DNA of 52,376 nt from the NCBI GenBank assembly GCA_025201805.1, contig MU619254.1:247440-299815 (forward strand). Direction: 5' to 3'. Under the pieces are notes generated by a model. It had not been told where the DNA came from. It ran no database searches and was given only the letters and a program-made list of their open reading frames with translations. Made by a program: the position numbers and the translations under genes. The number at the start of each line of letters is the position of its first letter. The stretch's first letter is position 1. Positions 11,120-24,034 of the stretch are shown here, one piece after another. Origin of the DNA: Parasitella parasitica. Taxonomy: Eukaryota > Mucoromycota > Mucoromycetes > Mucorales > Mucoraceae.

Positions 11120-14100
11120 ATGGCTACAATTTACCATGAATACGGTCCTGGCGATGAAACATACATTTGTCCCCAGAGAAGTCAGATCCGACGAGATTCT
11201 GCCGATGTGCAAGCTACTGTTCGCAGATTATCAGATTCCGAGATGAGAAGGGAATCAGAGAATCGACGTCGATCTGAAGTGATGAACGAAAGGGTTTCTG
11301 TCCTGGGAAGTGTGCAATCCATGCGTGAAGGCAAACTTCCCTCCAATGAACAGCTCGACAAGGTCATCAACCGGCTTTTAAGCAGCAAATCTATCGAAAC
11401 CAACAAACATCATATGTCTGCTGATGGCCAATTGCTCTTGAAAGACTTTCAAGAACTCTTGCTGACCTTCCAGCGCGCCTTGCAAACAAAGAATCGAGAC
11501 GAACTATTCCAATCTATGATTTATCATGTAAGAAGATCTGAAGCTACTCTTGCTGACAATACTGAACGTGGCATCGAGGGTGACATTCAACGAAAAGAAC
11601 AAGCTAAAGGCGACGCTAAAACAGGTGCGAAGGCCATTTTGAACATTGCCAAGTTGTTCTTGTTTAATGCCCAATTTAGAGGAGTATTGGAGCAGATCTT
11701 GAACATTGCCCAACAGACTTTGGGCAGTGTTTTGCAGCAAAGCGGAAAAGCAATTGGCGACAACGCAAATTCTGGGACAGGTGCCAGAAGTAGTATGTAG
11801 AAAATCAGCTTTGCATATTTGGCCTATATTAACATGACGCTTAGGTTTTCTTGACAGCGCTACTTCCGAGGAGACTGGCAAAAACGGTCAAGCATTATCT
11901 AATGGTAACTAGCGTTCATCCCATTTTGATTTTAATATACTTACAGAAATACACTTGTAGATAAAGGTAAAGTTAAGGACTCAGTCCGTAATGCTGTTGC
12001 AAGCGTCGCTGGTGGTGCTCTTGGTGGAGGCGCATCACATTTGGCCTCCAAGCATGATTATAAGACTGACGGAAGCAATCACAAATCTTTCCCAAAAGAC
12101 ACGAATTCGCATTTGCCTAACGATCATCAAGACTTTATGATGCATCGCTTTGTTGATTCTGAATCATCTGCTCCTGTTACTGATGATGCTGGGCATACTC
12201 TCGATCAAGATATTGAACACGGTGCAGTCCCACATACTAACAGTGCGACTCCTCAAACTAAGCAAGTGTTTTCGAATAATCAATCAACAATTCAGCCAGC
12301 AACAAACACTACTGAACGAAGCGCGCCAATTGTTCCTCAGCACCAGATGTTCTTGACTAATCCCACTGAAGGAAAACAAGCATCTGCCATCTCATCTCCT
12401 ACTGCAAATGATTTGAAGAGAAGCGAATCACCTTCTTCATTTACTGATATGGGCAAAGTTGGTGGTAGTGGCGGACATCGTATGGGTGTTAATGAATCCA
12501 ATGTAAATGAAGCGCAACTACCATCTTCCGATAGTACTGCTAGTGCTACCGCTGGTACCACCACTACCGGCGCCGCTGCTGCTGGTTCTCTGGGAATGGC
12601 TGGCTATTTATTCAACAAGCAAGATGTTCGTAGTGAATCTCCTTCATCGTTTGCTGATTCTGGTGCTATTGGAAACATGGATCACAGTGAATTTAAGCAC
12701 GAACAGTTTTATGGAAATCATATGGGCGTCTATGATTCTGCTATGAATCGGCCCAAGAACTCGCTTGACTTAAACTCAGCCTCTTCAACAGCCAATGGCG
12801 ACCTTGACTTGCGCCAAAAACTCGGTGCTGCTGTACCCAAGTATGCTCCTGGAGCCAAGCCTGCAAGAGATGAATTCATTGAAAATCGCTTTGAAACTCT
12901 ATCTGGCGGCGGAAATGCTTTCGTTCATAAGCGCCTTGATGCTGCTATGCCGCATTCGGCCCAGGCTGGCACTCCTCAGCCAATGAGCTCTGTTGGCACG
13001 GATGGTTATGTTCCTCATCAGCAATCAAGAAACATGCTTCCTGATTTGAATCGTAGTTCTCAAGACAACAACGCAGATTTCCTTCAAATGCGTCTTGACA
13101 AGCAAGTCGTTCCCTTGATAGAGAATCAAACATTGAGTCCCAAGAGCCACATCAGTGCCGGTGCAGGTTATCACTTGAATCAAGAAAATCACACCGTTTC
13201 TGCCAAGGAGATTGTAGAGACATTAAGAAGACCTAATGCGTCTGATACTGGCTCTCATGTGAAAGATCAAGTCAAAGCACATGCGCAGAGTTTTCCTGGT
13301 CAGCATGTCATGGATAAGATTAAACATTCTTCTGCTCCTGGTGGTGCTCTTGTGAACCCTCACGGACAGACAAATGACAGTCGAGACCAAGCGAATGTTT
13401 TTACCACTGCCCATTCTGACAAGTACGACGCTGTTGTAGCAGGTACAGCCGGGCTTATGACTGCAAGTGCTACTCATCGTGCTGCAATTGATGGCAGTGA
13501 AGAAAGGTTTACTGATTCAACTCCTCGTGCTGGCAACTCTGTTCCTTCTAGCCGCAGAAAGAGAAGTAGCTTCCATGAGCCACATGAATACATAGGAGTT
13601 GATGGTCAACGACATATGGATGAAGGCTCAAACACTAGATCAATCTTGTCAAATAAAGAAGCTGTCAGAAGACTGAGCTCAGGAGACGAGGTTGATGTAA
13701 ACGCTCACCCCATCAAGTCTAACTCTAAAATCGGCACTGCTTCTGTTACATTGGGTGCTGGTACTGGTACTGCCGTTGGAGCTGCCACTGATAGTCGTCA
13801 ATCTCAACAAGATGCTAACCAAATGTCCAATGAAGACGATCAAATCTGTGCTAGTAAGATTGTCAACAAAATGAAGCAAAAGATGGGCATTGATAGTCAG
13901 GCTGGCGAGAATACAGACAGGCAAGAAGAGCAGGATTCCATCTCTGCAAGTGAAATCATTACGAATTTGAAGGAAATTTTGACCACTGTTCAAAAGAATT
14001 CAGAATATCAAGAAGCTATGTCAACATTGATGACTTTATTTGGAACCTGGGGTCAGCGTCTCAAGACTGGCCAAATGGACCGCCGTCGCTCTTCTGCTGT

Positions 14101-15545
14101 GCCTATTCCTGAGCAGAACGAGTATTATCGAAATACTGCTGCTCATGAAGCTAAAACAATCATTGAAGACTGGGCCCAAGGCAAATCACTGGATCCTCTC
14201 CTTCGACAATTCTCTGAGATTTCGACCAAGCTAAAGCAAGATGATAATCTAAATAACCTGATACACAAGGTAATAATACAGTTCAGGTTGCATTGCTAAA
14301 TGGGTTTTGCTTATTATCGTATCCGCACAAATTATAGATTACAGTGTATGTTCAGAGAATGCTTCAGGAACCAGGCTATCTTTCTGGAAATGAGTCTACA
14401 GAAGAAGGCAACAAGCTTGTCAATGAAGTAAGGCATTCGGCTCTTGAAGATTATAAGCCTCAAGTAAAGAGCATGATCCAAGAATCAAACGGCATCATTA
14501 AATCTGTGTCTGACGACCCTCTATCTCAGAAGATCTCAGGAAAGATCAGGAATATTCATGATCACTTGTGGTATGATAGGTAAGATAAATAATTTGGAGA
14601 GGCTTCCGTGCAGCTTTTGCTTACACAAGGATTTAATACATAGTAATGGTCATGCTGCTTTTAAGCCTCATTTGTTGAATGATATGAGAATCACTCTTAT
14701 CCCTGCTCTAATTGAACAGATCAAGTTTGTACCTCTTCCTCAAATCATCTATAGTGATAAACAGTTTGAGATTGCCATTGAGAATATGGTACTGCAAGGC
14801 GATACTCTAATGCCTGATATTTTTGAAGTTAAGGTATGCATATATCCATGTAGATTACATAAACGCTCAACCTTACTATTTATTTGTAGGCTGATGATTA
14901 CTTGAGATTTAGCCCCAAGGCCAATGCTAACTTCACCAACTCTCAAAGCATCCATGTTCATATGACAGGTATCCAAACTATAATGGAAGATGTAGTATTT
15001 TACTACAGACGAAAGAGTGGCTTCCCCAAGATGTCTGATTCAGGCGTCATATCTGTTGCTGTAGGTTTAAATCTTTTTGACCAACTTTTGATCGTTGTTT
15101 AAATTTTTCATATCATAGACTGACGGAGCTGGCCTTAGAGTCTCCCTAAGAATAGTTAGCAGTTCTATCGATCAAAAGCACACCTTCAGAATCGACCAAT
15201 GTCACTGTCATATCGATAAGTTGAACATCAAAGTCAACCATAGTAAACACAAGTAAGTTGGTAAATTAGTGCAAATTCAACACTGGTTATTTATCATCCG
15301 TTATACAATATTGTAGCATTCTTTACAAGGTGTTGAACCCTATGATGACTGGTATTATCAAGCACCAAATGTGTAAAGCTATTGAAAATAAGCTTATCGC
15401 AACTTTTGAAAAAGGAGATGCAAAAATTACCAAGCATTTGGTTGCGAAAAAACTTTCTCAAGAAACATCCATTCAGGATGCGAGAAGGCCTGGACTCTTT
15501 TCTCACTTGATTAGCGTGTTGAATCAAAAAGTATCTTCCATTTAA
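11120..15545 (+). CDS. HAM1-like protein (HAM1_N / HAM1_C, BPI-like), large
   Basis: Eight exons close in frame: 11120-11792, 11845-11904, 11961-14269, 14338-14579, 14644-14833, 14890-15060, 15119-15252 and 15317-15545, giving 1335 aa. The N-terminal 225 residues are helical (LLLKDFQELLLTFQRALQTK) and resemble the first part of the fungal HAM1-like N-domain. Residues ~250-850 are Ser/Asn-rich and disordered, with the phrase SESPSSF repeated. The C-terminal ~450 residues return to the domain (FKPHLLNDMRITLIPALIEQ, then FVPLPQIIYSDKQFEIAIEN). They end in a region like HAM1_C, which Pfam relates to bactericidal/permeability-increasing lipid-binding proteins. Lipid binding or membrane-contact work is a family-based inference. 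The exon 1 to exon 2 join uses the acceptor at 11844. Confidence 0.7.
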
Positions 15546-15890
15546 ATCATAATATCTGTAAATAAAAAAATAAATAAATAAGCATTCAACGATCCATATG
15601 CATGCATACTGAGGATCAAAAGTTATTGTTTCATACAACTCGGTTGATTTCATGTCATACTGTCGGTTCAAAGCAACGAGGATTTATATACTTTCTTGCG
15701 TTCAGCACCCATTAAATAATGCTAACAATGGTAGTTTAGAAAAGGAGTAAAAAAAAAAACCTCAGGTTGATTTCTGTTATTTGCGTATGTTCACAGCTTG
15801 GCGATCAAAATTATGCAAGATAGTGAAACATTAAAGAGCCCTGAAACGATGACCCATTAACAGCTTTCTGTTTTCTTTCTTATATCACAA
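15546..15890. other. Spacer upstream of the CotH gene
   Basis: A 345-bp AT-rich spacer with A-runs near 15748. It probably holds the HAM1-like 3' UTR and the CotH promoter. No open frame of interest is present. Confidence 0.5.
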
Positions 15891-17769
15891 ATGAGACTGA
15901 ACAATTTAGGTATATTTTACAAGTGATTCTTTGAGTATGCAAATTTAATTCTTTAAAATTTAGCATCTTTGCAAGTAGCACTGCTAGCGTCAGCGATATC
16001 AAGACAGGGCAATGATATCAGATATAACGTGATTGCATCACCTGAAAGTCCAGACATGTCTGTTGCCGTCGTCGTTGACAACAACACATATATATTGGCT
16101 GCTTCGGAATCTGCTACTCTCTTGTATTCAGGAAATGCGCCTACAGCTCAAGTCGGATACCACTATGCCATTGTAAAAAGCGATAATCAAATACATGCCT
16201 CTGAAGCGTTTTCTCGTGCGCCTGTCCAAAGCAAATTCACGGAAAATGAGTTCTTTAATCGTTCATTATCAACTCACCAGCTTGATTCCTTGCCCCAAGT
16301 TTATAAACAAATGCCCTACGTCAATCGAATCGAATCAGATCTCCACATTTTGAATCAAATCCCAACTATTCAAATTTGGGGAAATCAAACTGAACTCGAT
16401 ATATTGCACAAGGATCAGTTACAAGATCTTAAATTCAGATTTAATGTCACGTATTATGGGTAAATGAAGAAATTTATAGTTGACTGGAAACTCAAAACTG
16501 ATTGTATATTCTTTTTATAGATTAAACGACATCCAAACATTTCAAAATGTCAAAATTTCGCTGTCTGGACGTTCCTCAAGATACATTCCAAAACTTTCCT
16601 ATTCTCTGAAAATGAAATCCAAGGGGAAAGGTAGCTTGTATGGGTACAAAAACCTCAAATTAAGAGCTCTTGGCAGAGATCCATCTTATGTGCGAGAATG
16701 CATATCGTATTCTACTATGAAATCTGCAGGAATTCTGGCAAGTGGGTTCTCTTATATACGGTAAAGCACGCCTCCCTGTTTTTTTTCAAAGAGAGCTATA
16801 TATTGATAGTTTACATTTAGAGTATTTATCAACAAGAAACCTGTTGGACTTTATGGTTTGATAGAGACATTCCAGGATCCATGGGTTGCAAACGTGTTTG
16901 CTGGTGGTGATACCAATTATAAACCAGGTCTTCTCTATCAAGGTCAAGTCGCTGGTCCGAACCAATCTGAAGATGTCTTTTCCGATCTGTCGTATTACGG
17001 CAAAAATACCACATTATACAATTTGGGTCAATACAAAATTAAAACAGGTGCTGGAAAAAAGGAAACCTCTGCCGATTATGAGGAACTTCAAAAATTTACA
17101 AAGTTTATCAACAGTACTAGCAGTAAAACAACTGTGGACGAATGGGAGGAACACTTGGATACCAAAGTGTTTACAAGAGCTATGGCTATAGAAGATCTTT
17201 TAGGCTTTTCTGACGCATACATGACACTGGTAAACAACTTTTATCTTTATAATGATCCAAGATTTCCAGGGCGTTACATTTACATCCCCGCTGATTTTGA
17301 TACAACCATCGGTAACTCTCTATATACAATGGATGCTTTGTTGTCAGGGAACTATAGCCAACATCCAGGCTTTGGCATGAGACCATTGACAAGTAAATTT
17401 TTCTCAAATCAAATTTTGTTGGAACAGTACCAGCACGTTTTACTCGGCTTAACACAACGGTTGATCAACCCAACCATAATGTTTCCCTTCGTTGACAGTA
17501 TTGTAAGGATGATATATCCTGATATTGAATGGGATCAAAGTCTTCCAGGAGTGGGTCGGTTTGAAAAATTTCCTCTTCCAGACAAAACCTCAGATACAAA
17601 CAGTACTCTTCGATTGCCTTTTGCTCCAGGAGTCAATACACACCGGGAATCTGTGCCACTAACCTTTGATGCTTCTTTGAATGGTCCAACTAACTCTACA
17701 ACAACGGAGAGTGTCAAGGGCTTCATTACTAAAAAGAGTGCCAACGTACTGGCGTTCTACAGCAAATAA
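15891..17769 (+). CDS. CotH-family spore-coat kinase-like protein, secreted
   Basis: Four exons: 15891-15909 (19 nt), 15964-16459, 16521-16760 and 16821-17769, giving 567 aa. The N-terminus has a weak hydrophobic leader (ASLQVALLASA). A beta-sandwich-like start (YNVIASPESPDMSVAVVVD) typical of Mucorales CotH proteins follows. The CotH kinase region comes next: basic GYKNLKLRALGRDPSYVREC, GLYGLIETFQDPWV, and the metal-binding PADFDTTIGN near residue 420. CotH proteins are atypical secretory protein kinases found in spore coats. In Rhizopus some members act as cell-surface ligands during host invasion. I do not see a C-terminal GPI-signal-like hydrophobic end, so this copy may be secreted rather than anchored. 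Activity is inferred from the family. Confidence 0.88.
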
Positions 17770-20396
17770 ACCTTTACATTGTCATCTATCAGCTTTTCAT
17801 TACATGTACACATATGTTTTTTCAAATGTATATAGTATCACTGCATCAGGCGTACATTATTCCTAACATCAAAACGAAGACTTGAAATTTGCAGTGTATT
17901 ATGCTTGGTATAATACATCATAAGTGAGCATGAGCAGAGATTCGTAGTGTAATGTGAGGACTTTATTCAGACATGGCAAAGAGTTGCCATTGAATGGTGC
18001 ATAGTCAATCATGTAGAGTGATAGCCCAAGGCATTTAGTTCCTTAAAATAGGGTTAAAACCTGATGGATGTTCTTCCACTATGAAGAACATTTTATCCTT
18101 TATACGTATCTGGGCTCTTGTCGTACTTGATATGCCAATTTCCCAGCCAGAAGTCCAACTCAAGTAAACTCAATCCTGAACACAATCCAGGAACATTTTC
18201 CAATGGATCTTGTTCCCTATTTATTACTCAACATGACATGTTCATGAACAATGAATACAATTTATTGCTCCAATTTCTAAATCAAACCATGTCCAACAAT
18301 TATACCTTATCCCCCCCCCATCAGTCCACTTAAATTCACTGGTATATAAACCATCATTTTTCCATGCAATAAACGAGATCACAACCGTTTTATTTGAATA
18401 GTTTCTCATCCTGATAAATCAGTACTGGTGATTCATAAACTCTTATCCACTAGGCTCCTATGGATTGGTTCAACGCATACCCAATTATCCCTCATCCTAG
18501 ATTAAGGTCCTATTGCTACAGCATTGTCAATAAAATGTAAATATCTTCGAACCTCACATAAGTGTAATGATTCACATTACATGATGTCTCATTTTACATG
18601 AAACATCCAATTGTTATAAATAGGTTCAACTTATACCAGATCTAGTAAAAATATCTGTAAAAGCTACTATAGTTTATTATAATTAACATTTCTCATATAC
18701 TAGCAAATCTATTATATATATCATCCTTATCACTGCAAACCTGATCTGTCACTACCGATCGTTGTTTACATATAAGTTTATAGTTCATATAAACATCGCC
18801 GCATTGCTGTCAATTACTTCTTGTCCAATAATATCTACATATATTATATAGTAGGTAACAACCCTGATAGCAATGTCAACAACTAGATACACCAACCGTC
18901 CATTAACTTAGTACATCATTCTACCCTTAATACTAGATAATTGTACTCCATCACAATATAATCGATGGTACGCTTCTATAAAGAGCAAAATAAAGCCTGT
19001 CTTAAGCGCCATAAGAACAGGCAAGACTATATATATAGCGCTATATGAGCATAACTTGGGTTCCATTGAGCGATGTCTCAATCAAAAGTTATCTGCAAAA
19101 CCAGTTTTATTTTTCAATATTTATCATAAATATCAGATATTTGCTCATAACTTGTGCTAAAATCACCCTAGAACCGAGATCTAACTTGGAAAACTTAGTG
19201 ATGACTTGGCGCTATCTGGCAACAACATTGGCGCCCATGTCTTTATTGATATCTATTAAGTTATCAGCAGAAAACACAAACTTACATATAAAAAAATTTG
19301 TACCTAATAAACTCGTTATTTTTTTTTGTTTAGGCTTGTAGGACTGAGAAACAATTTATACTAATACGCATTGATTATCGAGGTTCTATTGCGTAAGATT
19401 GATTTTTCGAGAGGACCAGCGATTGACATATTTTTGTTTTTTATTGTTGGGTAGCCATCGTCTTCACCGAGAGTGATGGGAAACTTTTTAATCAATGACT
19501 TGTTGCCATACTCGTGAAAAAAATTGGTATGAGTAATTGATTTTCACGCTAAATGTCTATTGTCTAAGGAGAAAAATTACTTTGATGAGTAGTGTTTTAT
19601 CCAGAGTTCTTTTTTCTTCGAAATTACGCCATTATTTGTAATATTGAGTTTAGTTGCGTGATAAATTGGCTGTGATATGTGAGTGTAAACTTTATTATTC
19701 TATTTCATGATCGTTTCGTTTTGGTGAGAATGCCTCTTCACATCTTTAACAACTATATCCTCTTGTTAATGCGTTTGCTCATTATGGACGATTCCCGGTG
19801 ATATAACCTTTGTATAGGTCTTGGATAGTTCCTTTGCTGTTCTTGAACTTGTCCATAATACAACCATTTTCAATATGTTAATTTAAAAAGACTTGTTATT
19901 GGCCTTCTCTGCTTTAACCAGATCACTGCCAATCCTTGATCTTTTACGTTTTTTACCATTTTTAGTTTTATTCAGTTAAATGCTCTTCAATGAAACATGC
20001 GTTAGTCTTATTCGAGTTGCTCTTGCTGGATTTCATAGTTAGTCTCATTGAATTAAGCTTTAGCAGAAGACAAAGAAAGACTTTACGATTTTAATACGCT
20101 TCTCTCCAAATTTAATATTTTACGCAAAATCTTACCATGCAATATCCGCAAATATTAGCATCATCATCTATTCTTCAAAAAAAAAAAGAAGAAGAAAAAA
20201 AAATAGTCTAAATATTAAAACCTGATCCATCATGAATAAAGCGGTAAATACTCCCACTCCTAATGATTTAGTTTGTACAGCTTGACAATCAAGTGGCAAT
20301 GAGATGCATTTGACATGTATGTGACGATTTTCAAGTGTGGAATAAATTTTTCCAAGTTTATATTTGAGTATCTTTAAAGTTTATTGTAAAACAAAA
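17770..20396. other. 2.6-kb AT-rich spacer
   Basis: No gene is convincing here. Short open frames at 18118-18333 and 19045-19341 have no recognisable features. The spacer contains a C10 tract near 18311-18320 and one copy of a dispersed repeat (about 19040-19170). The composition suggests old transposon debris, but I cannot name a family. Confidence 0.5.
19040..19170 (+). repeat. Dispersed repeat, copy A
   Basis: The most conserved part is GATATTTGCTCATAACTTGT followed by GCTA at about 19136-19159. The same core occurs at 44481-44504 on the opposite strand. Outside the core the two copies still align loosely for about 100 bp (shared pieces include CTATATGA, GCGATG, ATCAAAA and TTATCATAA). 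Confidence 0.65.
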
Positions 20397-21162
20397 ATGT
20401 CAAAAATGTCTGCCAGTCCAGCACTCGAAGAGTTTCCTTTGGAAGCTGTGGAAGAGATTGACGTTGTAGCCAAGGAGTGGATTCAAGCGCAATCAGACAA
20501 GGAGGTGGTAAATATAAAAAAAATTTAGAGTCAAAATATCAAAATATATGCAACCATCTGACTTGTTGGTAGGAACGTATTAAACATGTTGGTTCAAGTG
20601 TTTCACCTCTCAAGGTATGAAATTGTGCAGATGGAAGATTGCTTCTGTCTAACACCACTATAGATTAGCAACTGTGGCATTGTGACCAATTTTGATTATA
20701 AGAGACCACGGGCTATCAATAGAGTTGAGCTTGATACTGAATGCGATCTATCCAAAGTCCAGCAAGTAAGTAATCTAGCATTTTGCCTCTTCAAAAGCAA
20801 TTGCAAACAATTCTGTATATCTTAGATTATGGTCTCCCCGCCTACACCCTATCCTCACAAGGACAACTTTAATTATGTCAATGTAAGCTAATCCTGCTTC
20901 CTATCAAGATCCTGGTTTTTCCTTGAAACTAACCGTCTCAAATGTGCAGTTGATCCTTGTGATAAGTCAACAGCCAATTCCATTTTTAGCACCTTACCTT
21001 TACAAGGCCAATCTCAAGGTGACACAACCCGAGAGAGAAGAGGATGGACGCAAATATCCTAGTAAAAAGGTCATCCTGAAGAACGACTTGCGCGAGTACT
21101 TATTGATCAATAAAAAAGGTGTACGAACTCGTTTTACAATCCACGAGTATCATGATGTTTAA
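20397..21162 (+). CDS. Small hypothetical protein, five exons
   Basis: Exons 20397-20507, 20573-20614, 20664-20765, 20826-20882 and 20950-21162 close in frame and give 174 aa. All junctions are GT-AG with short introns, which supports a real gene. The N-terminus is acidic (EEFPLEAVEEIDVVAKEW), and no signal peptide or membrane segment is seen. The middle reads ISNCGIVTNFDYKRPRAINR, followed by a Pro/Tyr-rich VSPPTPYPHKDNFNYVN. The end is basic and hydrophilic. I do not recognise the family. It lies 139 bp upstream of the SAK-type HAD gene on the same strand. Confidence 0.6.
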
Positions 21163-21301
21163 CACCATATCGATATAAATCTCCGATTACATACATCGCA
21201 ACAAACGTAAACTTCAAAAAACTAACTTTGTAATTCAAGTAAAAGGCGCAACAGATAGTGTTTTCTTCTTTCTCGCTTTATCTTCTTTTAGCGAAAATAA
21301 A

Positions 21302-21390
21302 ATGCCTTTGTCTTTGACAACAAAATATGAGGACATAACTTCTGATGAATATGTAAGTGTATCATCACATTTCAAGTGAACGTTATCTGA

Positions 21391-21426
<36 letters not shown>

Positions 21427-22862
21427 CTGAAATGGGTTGATTTCGACAGGGTATCCTTCAACGTCAATACCAAAAGTCGTTTTTCCATCAATCAAAATCG
21501 ACAACAAAACCAACAAAGTTGGCAATATTCGACTTTGATTCAACGCTGTTCTTCTCACCTTTGTTGAGTCCCACCATTTGGCATCCCAATCTTATTCGAG
21601 TTGCAACTGCAGAGAGTGTGTATGGACCTGGTTGGTGGAGAGATATTCGAAGTCTCGACTTGGGCCCTTTCGACGAATTGAAAAAAAAGGCTTGGGAGGG
21701 ATTCTGGAATGAAGAGGTTGTGCAACAGGCAAGATCTTGCATCAACGATGAGGCTACTATGACGATTGTGTTGACAGGGAGACGATACCACCCGTTTCAT
21801 CTGATAGTGCCAGCCATGCTCGAAGCAAAAGGCCTGCAATTCGACTTGATAGGCCTTCGACCAGACCCAGAGCATGTATCTGACAATCAATGGGAAGTCA
21901 AGCAAGGACAGCAAAATATCACCTATAATTTAACTAGGTCTGTCTTTAGATCAACTATGCATTTCAAAACATGCTTTATCCTCAACATTATACACAACGT
22001 TTCTTCGATCAAAAAAGTCAACATGTGGGATGACCGTATGCATCATGTCTTGAAATTTAGAGAATACCTGCAACTGCTAAAAAGCACAAACGTTATCAAC
22101 GACGGTAGCGTAATATATGTTCCCGGGATCCGACCTAAATACAATCCTCAATGGGAAATCAATGTTATCAGACACATCATCGATACCCACAACAAAGCGC
22201 TTGTGGAGCATGTACAAGAAGGCATTAAGACAGGGAAAATTCAGCGACAGTTGGCCTGGTCAAGCATCATCGAGAAAGAGGATCCACTGGGAAGCTCATC
22301 AGAGATGCCATTGAAGCTGACACCATTACCTGCAGCTACAGTGATTAAATTTACGGCCGAGAGTAAAGATAGATTAGCTGAAGCATATAAACCTTATTTT
22401 GTACAACAATCGAAAGAGAATAGACGATCGAAATGGAAGGATTGTGGCGGAGAGCAGCCTCAATTGTTTGGCAATTATGCGTATCTGTCTCAAAAGGTGA
22501 TCCCAAGTAATGTCATTGCTGTAGGTTCTGTTGGATCAGAGGTTGGAGTGACAATAAAGGCTTATTCAAAATCCCCTCACTTGCCATGTTTAGTGCTGCA
22601 AGTGGAGATTGACGGACATTCTCAAAATGACTACCTCCTGCCAGTTTACTACAAACCATCTGAATACAATGATATATTCAAAATGAGAAATGTTACATGG
22701 GTACCTGTAAAAAACCAAAAGAGTTTACCTACACATTTTAAAGGGAAGGTGGATTATGAATATCGACTAGGCGTCGTGGAAAAAACTGTTGAAAAACGTT
22801 CACATTTTCCTGATGCTCAACACAATATAGAAGGGCCGGAACCGAAGCGTGCGAGACATTAA
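21302..22862 (+). CDS. HAD-superfamily protein of the Swiss-Army-Knife RNA repair type
   Basis: Two exons, 21302-21352 and 21450-22862, give 487 aa. The intron contains a T30 run (21394-21423). HAD motifs are visible: the nucleophile loop FDFDSTL (Asp45 and Asp47), the VLTGRR motif II region (~126) and the acidic WDDR motif (~210). This layout fits the fungal HAD_SAK domain, predicted to be a phosphatase/kinase-like module of RNA repair proteins. The C-terminal ~220 residues form a second beta-rich domain (VIAVGSVGSEVGVTIKAYS) of unassigned type. Activity on RNA is inferred from the family name and comparative genomics, not shown here. The gene is convergent with the Kv channel. Confidence 0.78.
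21394..21423. repeat. T30 homopolymer in an intron
   Basis: Thirty consecutive T lie in intron 1 of the HAD gene, between the donor at 21353 and the acceptor at 21449. It may serve as an exaggerated polypyrimidine tract, but there are still 26 nt between it and the AG. Confidence 0.9.
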
Positions 22863-23151
22863 ATACCCCACATTCATTTTGATCTACGGTAATCAGGGCC
22901 AAATACTACTGCTGCCACAGCAAATATATCAATAAAATCAATAAAACCAATAAAATCAATAAAATCAAATAAATAAAAGGATGTTTATTCTTGATATACA
23001 GTGGATACTTGTCCATTTTTTTAAAATCAAATTGCGTATAAAAAAGTGCATTTTAACCAATATATATGAACATACATCTGATTAACTTGTAATACCTGAG
23101 TATGTAGAAATAGATATGTATGATACAATTAAAAAAGTCTATGTTGTAATG

Positions 23152-23183
<32 letters not shown>

Positions 23184-23222
23184 GTAAATGGAAAAAAACA
23201 AAACAAAACAAAAAACAACAGG
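22863..23222. other. Convergent 3' spacer between HAD gene and Kv channel
   Basis: The 360-bp spacer holds a 9-bp AATAAAATC-type tandem (22930-22978) about 70 nt after the HAD stop. Each copy includes the polyadenylation hexamer AATAAA. A TA-rich microsatellite lies at 23152-23183. Confidence 0.7.
22930..22978 (+). terminator. Tandem AATAAA polyadenylation-signal array
   Basis: Four near-identical 9-bp units (AATAAAATC or AATAAAACC) are followed by AAATAAATAAAA. They sit 68-116 nt downstream of the HAD-gene stop, where a poly(A) signal is expected. Confidence 0.55.
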
Positions 23223-23959
23223 TTAATCAGTAGACGGTTCATTGTCTTCTTTGGATAGTAAGGGGCCTTTCCCTTTGATATATGTGGATGAAGAAGGCGA
23301 ATACTCGAAAGTGTTAGGTGATAATTTTGTGCCCTGTTTCTCCAATGCATTGATAATCTTATTGATGGCAGTCTGGTTTTGTAGGGTCAATTGCATCAAT
23401 GCTTGTATTTGACTGAGAATTTCCTCTTCTCCATTGTTTGGCAATATTCCAAAGTGTCCGTCCGCTGCTCTTTGTGGTGGTGTTGGTGCATTGGCAGAAT
23501 TCTCGTACCGTATGTTTGTAGAATTTCCTTGATCTGCAGATGCCAACATATCGTCCCCTCCGCCTATCGGGTTGATTGCCATTCTATTTGAAAATTGATG
23601 TCGACGCATACTCTCCCAAACAATCGTAAAGTTTCTTCCGACAATGATGGAAGGTAGTGCAATCAGCTGTATAATCTTGTCAGGGCTCTTTCTTTTTTAA
23701 ATAAATAGAAAAAAAAACAAAGCCAAAAGCTTACCAATACACCAAACATCATGGCAGGAAATGTAATCAATTTGCCAATAAATGTCGTAGGCACCATATC
23801 GCCATATCCAGTTGTCGTAATTGTCACCAATACAAACCAAAATGCAGCAGGAATACTGTCAAATGAACTGCATTGGAATTTGAAGGAATTAATGTCAAAT
23901 ATTTACAACCCAAATGTCAAATGTCAAATGCCAAATGCCAAATGCCAAATGCCAAATGC

Positions 23960-24034
<75 letters not shown>

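Noticed and set aside
12507-13477. Overlapping open frames on both strands within the HAM1-like gene
   Set aside because: They are frame shadows of the long Ser/Asn-rich exon, which is itself continuous with the flanking domains.
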